From Lewinellaceae bacterium (GTDB taxonomy: Bacteria; Bacteroidota; Bacteroidia; Chitinophagales; Saprospiraceae), in the NCBI GenBank assembly GCA_020636255.1, contig JACJYE010000013.1:185798-249797 (forward strand): 64,000 nt of DNA, read 5' to 3'. The notes below the pieces were generated by a model. The model was not told where the DNA came from. It worked only from the letters and a program-made list of their open reading frames with translations, and did no database searches. Made by a program: the position numbers and the translations under genes. Below, piece by piece: positions 25,148 to 32,075 of this stretch; positions within the stretch are counted from its first letter, which is position 1; every line of letters begins with the position of its first letter.

Positions 25148-26572
25148 ATGCAGCAGAACAAGCTCATAAAATTGCTGGCCGCCCTCGACAAGGAGGAAGT
25201 GCGTGCTTTCGACAAGTACATCCGGGCGTTATACGGAAAGTACGATCTGGCTATGGCCTTGTTCCGCTACCTCAAAGCGAAGCACCCGGCCCTGGATGGG
25301 CCGGCGCTCAGAAAGGAAACCGTGCTGCGCAAAGTACTGCCCGGAGTGGCCGACAATAATGAAAAACGCCTGCTCAACGAATCCAGCCGCCTGTACAAAT
25401 GGCTGGAGGAATTCCTCATGCTGGAGAAGCTGCGGGAACGGGATAACCCCACCAGGGAAAGACTGATGGTGGAAGTCTTCAAAGAACGCCAGCTGAGCCA
25501 TTTGTTCTACCTTAAAGTCCAGGCAGCCGTCAATGCCTTCGAACAAAAACCCACTGCCGATATCTGGGCCATAGCCGACGCCCTATACATGCAGCACCTC
25601 TGGTATTATTATACCGACCCGAACGAGGGCCTGCATACCCAGGGCCGAAATATCCTGCAAGGGCTGATGGAGACGGCCGACAGCTTATTCATGGCGGCCA
25701 AACTGCAGTACGGTGCGGAACTGGTGAACCGGGGTAACCTGCTCCAGGAAACCGACACCCCCCGCCTGTGGCAGGAAGTGATGCATGAGATAGGGCAGCG
25801 GCCGGAAAACCACAGCCTGCTGCTGCAGGCCTTCTTCCTGGCCGTGCAGTTGCTGGAAAAAAAGGGCCTGCCCCAGTACCAGGCCCTGGATGCCTTCTTT
25901 TCCGAGCATCACCATGCTTTCTCGCCGGAGGCCCGCCAGATCCTGCACGGGTACCTCATCAACCACGCCGCAAGGCGCATCAAGGAAAACGATTATGCGT
26001 GGGCCGACGCTTTGTTCAAACTGTATGAGTTTGAGATGTCAAACCAGATATCCTTTGAGCAGGGCCTGGTTTCTTCCATCCGCTTCCTCAATATCGTCAA
26101 CCTGGCCTGCCATCTGAAGAAGCTGGACTGGGCGGAGGCTTTCGTGGAGAAATGGCACGGCCATCTGCGGCCCAGCCCGGACGACGAAACCTATAAGGTG
26201 GCCACGGCGCTCATCCTCTTCGAGCGGAAGGCCTTTGGCAGCGTGCGCAAACTACTGAGCAGCCTGCGCAGCCTTGACCCTTTCCTGGAGTCGCGCATGC
26301 GCACGCTTCTCATTATGGCCATGGTGGAAGAAGGGGAGGATGCTGACGCAGTGCTGCAGCATTGTAGTAACTTCAAAGAATACCTCGGGCGCAATAAAGT
26401 GATGGGGCGTGATACGGCCGGCGGGTTCAAAAATTTCGTGCTCGCCCTCATGGCGTACATGCGCGACAGTGTCGAGCCGGAAAAACTGGCCGAAGAGGTT
26501 CGCGCTCAGCAGCCTATCTACTGCAAAACCTGGCTGCTTCAGAAGATAGGGGCGGGCGAAGTAGCCCCTTGA
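25148..26572 (+). CDS. alpha-helical repeat protein, paralogue family member 2
   Basis: A 474-residue, wholly helical cytosolic protein, a distant paralogue of the gene at 7083-8486. Shared traits are the N-terminal pattern KLLAALDKEEVRAFDKYIRALYGKY, a second conserved block (RKVLPG ... LLNESSRLYKWLEEFL), near-equal length and a chain of about ten TPR-like helix pairs. It sits inside the adaptor/nucleosidase island, flanked by unrelated strands, so it may be an insertion or a working part of it. No signal peptide, membrane helix or catalytic motif seen. An 11-bp hairpin spans its stop codon. Confidence 0.75.
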   Translation: MQQNKLIKLLAALDKEEVRAFDKYIRALYGKYDLAMALFRYLKAKHPALDGPALRKETVLRKVLPGVADNNEKRLLNESSRLYKWLEEFLMLEKLRERDNPTRERLMVEVFKERQLSHLFYLKVQAAVNAFEQKPTADIWAIADALYMQHLWYYYTDPNEGLHTQGRNILQGLMETADSLFMAAKLQYGAELVNRGNLLQETDTPRLWQEVMHEIGQRPENHSLLLQAFFLAVQLLEKKGLPQYQALDAFFSEHHHAFSPEARQILHGYLINHAARRIKENDYAWADALFKLYEFEMSNQISFEQGLVSSIRFLNIVNLACHLKKLDWAEAFVEKWHGHLRPSPDDETYKVATALILFERKAFGSVRKLLSSLRSLDPFLESRMRTLLIMAMVEEGEDADAVLQHCSNFKEYLGRNKVMGRDTAGGFKNFVLALMAYMRDSVEPEKLAEEVRAQQPIYCKTWLLQKIGAGEVAP

Positions 26573-26593
26573 AGAAATAGGCCTACTTCGCCC
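26554..26593 (+). terminator. hairpin spanning the stop codon
   Basis: GGGCGAAGTAG (26554-26564) pairs perfectly with CTACTTCGCCC (26583-26593); the loop contains the TGA stop of the helical-repeat gene. A second small stem (CATGCC / GGCATG) lies at 26602-26623. There is no T run, so termination is likely but not certain. Confidence 0.5.
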
Positions 26594-27143
26594 TGTGCGC
26601 ATGCCCTTGCCTGCAGGCATGGCGGCCCTGCTTCCAATTCCAGGCGTTAAGGCATGACAACGTCCTCAACGATGAACTGGATGATCATCAGGATCAGTTC
26701 CATAATCGTGCGTTTAGCGTTAACTAATGTGATTGCCATCGTATGTGTGGCGCCACATCAGCGTAGCTCCATGCAGCTATACTCCGCTCCCTATTGCCCG
26801 GGCATGGACGGGCCGGGGAGCGGCGTATACACCGCTATGACAAGGGGCCGCAAAGGCCGGCTTGCCGCGGTATACCCTTCCGTGGTGAGACATACCGTAG
26901 GGTATGGGCATAGGAGAGCCAGGAAGGCGGGTGCGCCTTTTACGCCGCCGGAAAACCGGGCGGCTGTGCTGCAAGCCCTTTCAGGGGCCCGCTATGCCTG
27001 ATATCTGATTGCGAAGCAAAGGTGGGGAAAAAAGGAAGGCCGGGCTAGCAGGGTTTTGATTTAGAAGTGTTTGCGTAAATTTTGTAAAATTCAGGAAATT
27101 TCAGGCCTGGTAGGGGCGGGGTGGAAAAGAGCGAAACAGGGGG
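26573..27143. other. intergenic region with structured GC-rich segment
   Basis: No credible gene; open frames on either strand are short and compositionally biased. Around 26791-26821 a nested hairpin can form: CCGCTCCC with GGGAGCGG enclosing GCCCG with CGGGC. A further GGTATAC / GTATACC-type symmetry occurs at about 26823-26880. This may be the trace of a structured RNA or a decayed element. Confidence 0.4.
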
Positions 27144-28046
27144 TCAGGGAAAGACGGGCCGGGCATCTTTGGTGAGCTGCTGGAAGGAATTCCAGTAGCG
27201 CCGGTAGAGGTTGGGGTTGGCATTCCTGGTGAGCTGGATAACCGGGCAATCGGCCCGGCGGATGCCGTAGAGGTAGGGCGACACCATCATGTTGCCGTGG
27301 CGGGTGCCTCCGTCGGTGATGAGAAAGTGGCAGTAGGGCAGGTGTTTGTATTTGAAAACTTCCAGTTTGCCGCTGTAATTCCGCGCTGCAAGTTCGCTCC
27401 TGATCCGTTCCAGGCGCTTGATGGCTTCGCCGATGACCTCGCACGACCTGGCTTCTTCCGGTTGCACGGCGCTGCGGTCCTCGAAATACAAGCGGGCGGC
27501 ATTGCTGTCGGGGTCAAGCAGGTACAGCTTCAGGTTGACCCCTTTTTCCATCAGCTTTTCAATATGGTTGCGGAATTCGTGGGCGCTGCGCGTCAGAAAG
27601 TAATCGGCAAAGGCATTGAGGCGGACGCCGAATTCGATGATCTCCTGTTCCGCTTTTTCCAGAAAGGCCACCTTATCAGGAACGGGCAGGCGGCCCTCGG
27701 CATGGAATAAGATGCTGTCCTTTCCGGCCTGCCCGCCGGTGGGTATCACTTCCTGTTTCCAGCCTGCCGGGCGCGAAGTTTCGTCAAAAAGCAGGCTTTC
27801 TGCATTGAAGCTGTATCCCAGCTCGGCCTTGACAATAGCTAGCATGGCCTCTCCGGCGATGCGCAACTTTTTCCCGGCGGGCTTGCTCTCGTTAATAATA
27901 TTGCTGAGCGTAGGTTTGGAAACTTCAAAACCCAGCGTGGCCATCTTTTTCTGGACGTCGGCCTGTGTATTGCCATACGCCTCGCTCAGCAGGCGGTATC
28001 CCTCCTGTACGATCTTTTGGTATGTTTCTTTGGAGAACGGTTCCAT
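27144..28046 (-). CDS. HTH protein with C-terminal PLD-like domain
   Basis: A 300-residue protein. Residues 1-75 look like a Cro/XRE-type helix-turn-helix (TQADVQKKMATLGFEVSKPTLSNIIN), so it should bind DNA. Residues about 110-300 resemble the phospholipase-D-like domain found at the C-terminus of some bacterial regulators: AHEFRNHIEKLMEKGVNLKLYLLDPDSNAARLYFEDR, then YCHFLITDGGTRHGNMMVSPYLYG. A classical HxKxxxxD motif is absent, so the domain may bind a ligand rather than cut a phosphodiester. It begins 5 nt after the beta-motif/EAD protein at 28052, forming a two-gene operon. Confidence 0.7.
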   Translation of the reverse strand: MEPFSKETYQKIVQEGYRLLSEAYGNTQADVQKKMATLGFEVSKPTLSNIINESKPAGKKLRIAGEAMLAIVKAELGYSFNAESLLFDETSRPAGWKQEVIPTGGQAGKDSILFHAEGRLPVPDKVAFLEKAEQEIIEFGVRLNAFADYFLTRSAHEFRNHIEKLMEKGVNLKLYLLDPDSNAARLYFEDRSAVQPEEARSCEVIGEAIKRLERIRSELAARNYSGKLEVFKYKHLPYCHFLITDGGTRHGNMMVSPYLYGIRRADCPVIQLTRNANPNLYRRYWNSFQQLTKDARPVFP

Positions 28047-28051
28047 CCGGC

Positions 28052-28450
28052 TCAGCCTTGTTCCTGCATTTCCCGCAATACCTGCAGCACGCTCTGCATG
28101 ATCTGGTTCCGCCTGACGGTGGCGTCATTGTAGGAAAGGGTGCCCAGGCGTTCCTGTTTTTGGAGGCCCTTGAATTGGCCGGAGATCAGATGCAGGCTGT
28201 CGGCCCATTCCGCATCCCGCTCTTCGGCGATGGCCAGCAGTGACGCGATGGCCTGTTCCAGCCGCCCCCGGCTGATGAGCTTGCGTACGCCTTCCAATTC
28301 CTGCTCTCCCGCCGGCGCTTTTTTCTCAGAGGGCGCATTGTGGTAGTGAACGTCACCGATATGGATGTTCTGCCCCTGAATGTTGGAACCCGTAACGACA
28401 TTTTTACTGTCCGAAATGCGGGTGGCCTTTTCCGGTTTTTTCTTTTCCAT
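28052..28450 (-). CDS. beta-motif plus EAD-like adaptor protein
   Basis: A 132-residue cytosolic protein of the same plan as the one at 22683-23069. Residues 15-37 contain the beta motif SKNVVTGSNIQGQNIHIGD followed by His-rich VHYHN; residues 51-130 are the EAD-like helical domain (VRKLISRGRLEQAIASLL ... QERLGTLSYNDATVRRNQI). The upstream residues are basic. It is the first gene of an operon with the HTH-PLD-like protein (5-nt gap), so this pair looks like a separate adaptor-receptor or adaptor-effector unit parallel to the nucleosidase unit 4 kb away. Confidence 0.7.
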   Translation of the reverse strand: MEKKKPEKATRISDSKNVVTGSNIQGQNIHIGDVHYHNAPSEKKAPAGEQELEGVRKLISRGRLEQAIASLLAIAEERDAEWADSLHLISGQFKGLQKQERLGTLSYNDATVRRNQIMQSVLQVLREMQEQG

Positions 28451-28582
28451 CGCCTGCTGGTTTTGAACTGGGCATAAGATAAGCTTTTTTTAGATTAAGG
28501 AAGCCTGGTTAGTAGCCCGAAAGGCCAACGGGCGGCAAACAAAATGCGGGATTCATCCAGAAGTTAGAGGCTGCCTGCTGGA

Positions 28583-28820
28583 CTACACTTCCCGGAATGC
28601 AGGTGTTGAATACTCATACAACAGGCCCGGGTCGATATCGAAGGGGTGAAATGCTTCGTTGCCTTCCATATCCTTAGAATTGAGGCCCACTTCCGGCCAG
28701 GTTAGGGCGCCATCCTGTACTTCCCTCTTACGGAAAGCATCATAGTCTTCCAGTAGCTGCTTTTCGAAGCGGCGCCCGGGCTGGAAAAAGCGCCGGAAGT
28801 CAATCCGGCGTTCCGATATG
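28583..28820 (-). pseudogene. 3' remnant of a DUF2442-like gene
   Basis: An open minus-strand frame without a usable start encodes about 79 residues ending FHPFDIDPGLLYEYST..., with TWPE and DPGLLYE in the spacing of the C-terminal part of DUF2442 proteins (small antitoxin-like or phage-related proteins). The first codon after the upstream TGA is shared with the RecG stop region: the frame opens only inside the last codons of recG. The N-terminal part is missing and no start codon precedes the conserved block, so this looks like a truncated leftover. The family identification is from short motifs only. Confidence 0.5.
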
Positions 28821-30926
28821 CTAACTGATCCTGCTCCACCCCTTCAATTGCTTCCCATGCTTTTCCAAAAACCACTTAAGCGGGTGGTGCTCCGGGCGTT
28901 CGAAGCGGGGGTCGTCATCGAGGATGCGGGTGGCGACTTCGCGGGCGGTTTGCAGGATGCGGCCGTCTTTGGACAGGTCGGCGATGCGGAAGTCGAGGAT
29001 GCCGCTTTGCTGGGTGCCTTCGATATTGCCCGGGCCGCGCAGCCTGAGGTCGGCCTCGGCGATCTCGAAACCGTTGTTGGTGCGCACCATGGTCTGTATC
29101 CGCTGGCGGCTTTCGTTGCTCAGCTTGAAGCCCGACATCAGGATGCAGTACGATTGTTCGGCGCCGCGCCCAACGCGCCCCCGCAACTGGTGCAGTTGCG
29201 ACAGGCCGAAGCGCTCCGTGTTTTCGATCACCATCACCGAGGCATTCGGAACGTTGACGCCCACCTCGATCACGGTGGTGGCCACCATGATCTGCGTTTT
29301 TCCGGTTACGAAGCGCTGCATCTCAAAATCCTTATCCGCGGCTTTCATCTTGCCGTGCACGATACTGATCTGGTATTCCGGGGGTGGGAATTCGCGTTTC
29401 AGGGCCTCGTAGCCCTCCTCGAGGTTGAGCAGGTCCAGCTTTTCGGATTCCTCGATCAGGGGGTATACCACGTATATCTGCCGCCCTTTGGCGATCTCTT
29501 CGCGCATAAAGCCGATGACGCGCAGGCGGTGGTTCTCGGTGCGGTGTACGGTCTGTATCTCCTTGCGCCCTGGCGGCAGCTCGTCGATGACGGACACGTC
29601 GAGGTCGCCGTAGAGGGTCATGGCCAGGGTGCGGGGGATGGGGGTGGCGGTCATCACCAGCACGTGGGGCGGGCAGGGGGTGTTCTTTTTCCAGAGCTTT
29701 GCGCGCTGCTCTACGCCGAAGCGGTGTTGTTCGTCGGTGATGGCCAGGCCCAGGTTCTTGAAGCGGACGCTGTCTTCGATCAGGGCATGGGTGCCGATGA
29801 GGATATGGATGTCGCCGGCTTCCAGGGCTTCCAGTATTTCCCTGCGTTTTTTCCCTTTGACGGCGCCAGACAGGAAGGCCACCCTGATGTCGAGCCCATC
29901 GACGTACTGGCTGATGGAGGTGTAGTGTTGCTGGGCCAGTATCTCGGTGGGCGCCATCATGCAGGCCTGGAATCCGTTGTCGAGGGCCATGAGCATGGAC
30001 ATGAGGCCTACGACGGTCTTACCGCTGCCCACATCGCCCTGCAGCAGGCGGTTCATCTGGCTACCGGCGCCCAGGTCGCGGCGTATCTCGCGTAGCACCC
30101 GCTTTTGGGCTTCGGTGAGCTCGAACGGTAGTTTTTCCTTATAAAAACCGTTGAAATACGCGCCGATGGCCTCGAAGACGAAGCCCCGGATGGCGTCCTT
30201 GCGGCGTCGGCGTATTTGCAGCAGGCGCAGCTGCAGGAAGAACAGTTCCTCGAACTTGAGCCGGTTGCGGGCGGCCTGCAGTTCCTTCTCGTCGCGCGGG
30301 AAGTGGATCATGCGCAGGGCGTCGAAGCGGGAGGGGAAGTGGAATTTCCCAACGAGGTAGGCCGGCAGGTTCTCCGGCATATCGGCCGGTGTGAGCTTTT
30401 CAAAGAGCGTTTTCATCAGGCGGCGGCGCACCCTGGCGTCGAGCCCCTGGGTATTGAGCTTGTCGGTGCTGGAGTATACGGGGGCGAAGGTGGTTTCCGC
30501 CTGAGTACCCTCTTCTTTGGCGGGCTCCATCTCGGGGTGGGGGATGCTGAGCTGCCCTTTGAAAGCGTTGACACGGCCGAAGATGACGTATTCCTTTCCC
30601 ACTTCCAGCGCTTTCTCCAGCCAGTGCACGCCTGTGAACCACACCAGGTCGATGGCGCCGGTATCGTCGCGGAACACGCCCACAAGGCGCCGCTTGCGGC
30701 CCTCGCCAATGGAGTTGAGCCGCCGGAGCACTCCCTGCAACTGCACCTCCCCGCTTTGTTCGTTCAGTTCGCCCACCCGGTGAAACTGCGTTTTATCGAT
30801 ATAGCGGTAAGGATAATGCTCGAGCAGGCCGCCAAAGGTGAAGATGCTCAGCTCCTTGTTCAGCAACGCTCCCCGCTTGGGGCCAACGCCTTTGAGGTAG
30901 GCTATGGGGGTGTCCAGGGTATTCAT
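28821..30926 (-). CDS. recG: ATP-dependent DNA helicase RecG
   Basis: A 701-residue helicase that remodels stalled forks and branched DNA. It begins with TPIAYLKGVGPKRGALLNKEL, typical of RecG, then the wedge/OB domain (residues about 50-200). The helicase core shows Walker A GDVGSGKT, the DEQHRFG motif II (in place of DEAD), and the TATPIPRTLAMTLYGDLDVS motif III. The start at 30926 is chosen over 30950 because the -7 promoter element TATTTTTG overlaps the extra codons and the conserved protein begins here. It is divergent from rbfA and its stop is flush with a DUF2442-like remnant. Confidence 0.96.
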   Translation of the reverse strand: MNTLDTPIAYLKGVGPKRGALLNKELSIFTFGGLLEHYPYRYIDKTQFHRVGELNEQSGEVQLQGVLRRLNSIGEGRKRRLVGVFRDDTGAIDLVWFTGVHWLEKALEVGKEYVIFGRVNAFKGQLSIPHPEMEPAKEEGTQAETTFAPVYSSTDKLNTQGLDARVRRRLMKTLFEKLTPADMPENLPAYLVGKFHFPSRFDALRMIHFPRDEKELQAARNRLKFEELFFLQLRLLQIRRRRKDAIRGFVFEAIGAYFNGFYKEKLPFELTEAQKRVLREIRRDLGAGSQMNRLLQGDVGSGKTVVGLMSMLMALDNGFQACMMAPTEILAQQHYTSISQYVDGLDIRVAFLSGAVKGKKRREILEALEAGDIHILIGTHALIEDSVRFKNLGLAITDEQHRFGVEQRAKLWKKNTPCPPHVLVMTATPIPRTLAMTLYGDLDVSVIDELPPGRKEIQTVHRTENHRLRVIGFMREEIAKGRQIYVVYPLIEESEKLDLLNLEEGYEALKREFPPPEYQISIVHGKMKAADKDFEMQRFVTGKTQIMVATTVIEVGVNVPNASVMVIENTERFGLSQLHQLRGRVGRGAEQSYCILMSGFKLSNESRQRIQTMVRTNNGFEIAEADLRLRGPGNIEGTQQSGILDFRIADLSKDGRILQTAREVATRILDDDPRFERPEHHPLKWFLEKHGKQLKGWSRIS

Positions 30927-30947
30927 TGGCCATGAAACATTACCATT

Positions 30948-30955
30948 CAAAAATA
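30948..30955 (-). promoter_or_regulatory. -7 element TATTTTTG of recG
   Basis: The minus-strand octamer TATTTTTG matches TAnnTTTG and lies 21 nt upstream of the recG start; no clear -33 TTTG is seen, so the promoter assignment is tentative. Confidence 0.45.
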
Positions 30956-31019
30956 AAAAAACTTTTTGTTTGCAGCTCCCGTTTCACGCCGTATCTCTTT
31001 CCCCCCGCTGCCTACCCCA

Positions 31020-31050
31020 TTGACAAGGCTTTTGATTTCAAGTATATTTG
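31020..31050 (+). promoter_or_regulatory. Bacteroidota-type promoter of rbfA
   Basis: TTG at 31020-31022 followed after 20 nt by TATATTTG (31043-31050), close to the TTTG / TAnnTTTG consensus. It lies 38 nt upstream of the chosen rbfA start at 31089, which rules out the longer in-frame start at 30966. Confidence 0.65.
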
Positions 31051-31088
31051 CCGACCTTGCAACAAAAGAAGCAGCGAAAAAAGTGGCC

Positions 31089-31481
31089 ATGGAAACGAAA
31101 AGACAGTTACAGGTAGCCGAGTTGATCAAAAGGCATTTCAGTGTAGTCCTGCAAAACGAAGGGGGGTACATCTACGGCCCCGAGCCTTTGGTGACCGTCA
31201 CGCAGGTGAAGATGACGCCGGATTTTAACCTCGCCAAGATATATCTCAGCGTGTACAACATCGAGCACAAACAAGGGGTGATCCTGGAGCTGGAGGAACA
31301 TATCTCACGCCTCAAGCAGGCGCTCTCCGGCCGCATCCGCAAGCAGATGCGCCGCATACCGGATATCGCTTTTTTCCTCGATGACACCCTCGACGAGATG
31401 TACCGGCTGCGGGCCCTCTTCGACCGCCTCCATGATGATCATCAAATGGGTGATGACAGCACTGTCCAGGAGGAAGAATAA
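31089..31481 (+). CDS. rbfA: 30S ribosome-binding factor A
   Basis: A 130-residue RbfA, a KH-like protein that matures the 5' end of 16S rRNA in the 30S subunit. Seen features: METKRQLQVAELIKRHFSVVL at the start, then VTVTQVKMTPDFNLAKIYLSVY, typical of the RbfA beta-alpha core, the helix ALSGRIRKQMRRIPDIAFFLDDTLDEM and an acidic C-terminus. Length and order match the family. It converges with the GbsR/MarR gene with a 5-nt gap and is divergent from recG. Confidence 0.93.
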   Translation: METKRQLQVAELIKRHFSVVLQNEGGYIYGPEPLVTVTQVKMTPDFNLAKIYLSVYNIEHKQGVILELEEHISRLKQALSGRIRKQMRRIPDIAFFLDDTLDEMYRLRALFDRLHDDHQMGDDSTVQEEE

Positions 31482-31486
31482 GCTGC

Positions 31487-31987
31487 CTATTTGATCATTT
31501 TCATAAAAGTACCGACAAACCAGTTGGAGTCCGACTTGACCAGGCTGTCAAGCGTGGAGTTCGCTTTGTTGGAAAATAGCTTGATCTCGCGGATGACCTG
31601 GACGAATTCCTCGGCCTCGGGGCTGTTATCGTCAACGTTGGAGATCTCCTCCAGCACTTTAAGCATGGGCTCCAGTTCCTTTTTTTTCCGTTGCGTGATG
31701 ATGTTCCTGACGACGGTCCACATGTCTTTCTCCGCCACGAAGAACTCCCGGCGCTCACCGGCCTTGAGCTCTTTATATACCAGCCCCCAGTCGATGAGCG
31801 CCCGGATATTCATATTGGCGTTGCCCCGCGAGATCTGAAGCGCTTCCATGATATCCTCCGCGCTGAGCGCTTCCGGAGAGATGAGCAACAGCGCGTGGAT
31901 CTGCGCCATCGTCCGGTTGATGCCCCAACTCGACCCCAATGCGCCCCACGATTGGATAAACTTATCCTTGCTTTCCTCTAGTTTCAT
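31487..31987 (-). CDS. GbsR/MarR-family transcriptional regulator
   Basis: A 166-residue DNA-binding protein of the GbsR/MarR type: FIQSWGALGSSWGINRTMAQIHALLL (residues about 10-35) and a winged helix LSAEDIMEALQISRGNANMNIRALIDWGLVYKELKAGERREFFVAEKD, the usual signature of osmoprotection-type regulators. The C-terminal helices (about 110-166) should form the dimer interface. A perfect 16-bp palindrome (32002-32017) within an outer inverted repeat lies just upstream of its start, which suggests autoregulation. The target genes are not evident. Confidence 0.88.
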   Translation of the reverse strand: MKLEESKDKFIQSWGALGSSWGINRTMAQIHALLLISPEALSAEDIMEALQISRGNANMNIRALIDWGLVYKELKAGERREFFVAEKDMWTVVRNIITQRKKKELEPMLKVLEEISNVDDNSPEAEEFVQVIREIKLFSNKANSTLDSLVKSDSNWFVGTFMKMIK

Positions 31988-32022
31988 GTTGGTAATGAAG
32001 TTTCAAAAATTTTTGAACCAAC
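31988..32022. promoter_or_regulatory. candidate operator of the GbsR/MarR gene
   Basis: The perfect palindrome TTCAAAAATTTTTGAA (32002-32017) is nested within GTTGGT (31988-31993) / ACCAAC (32017-32022). It starts one base upstream of the gene's start codon and extends 35 bp, a normal position for autorepression by a dimeric winged-helix protein. Confidence 0.6.
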
Positions 32023-32075
32023 AAGATAAAAAAAATCTATTGGCTTTTGGGTTGGCGGGCGCCGGAGAAGTTTGC

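Noticed and set aside
24943..25359. 138-residue open frame on the plus strand
   Set aside because: Its hydrophobic Phe/Cys-rich start lies in AT-rich intergenic DNA and then overlaps the helical-repeat gene in another frame.
26654..27001. 115-residue open frame on the plus strand
   Set aside because: Compositionally odd, no ribosome-binding context and no family; the stretch is treated as intergenic with hairpins.
28818..30095. 425-residue open frame on the plus strand
   Set aside because: Antisense to recG; no domain.
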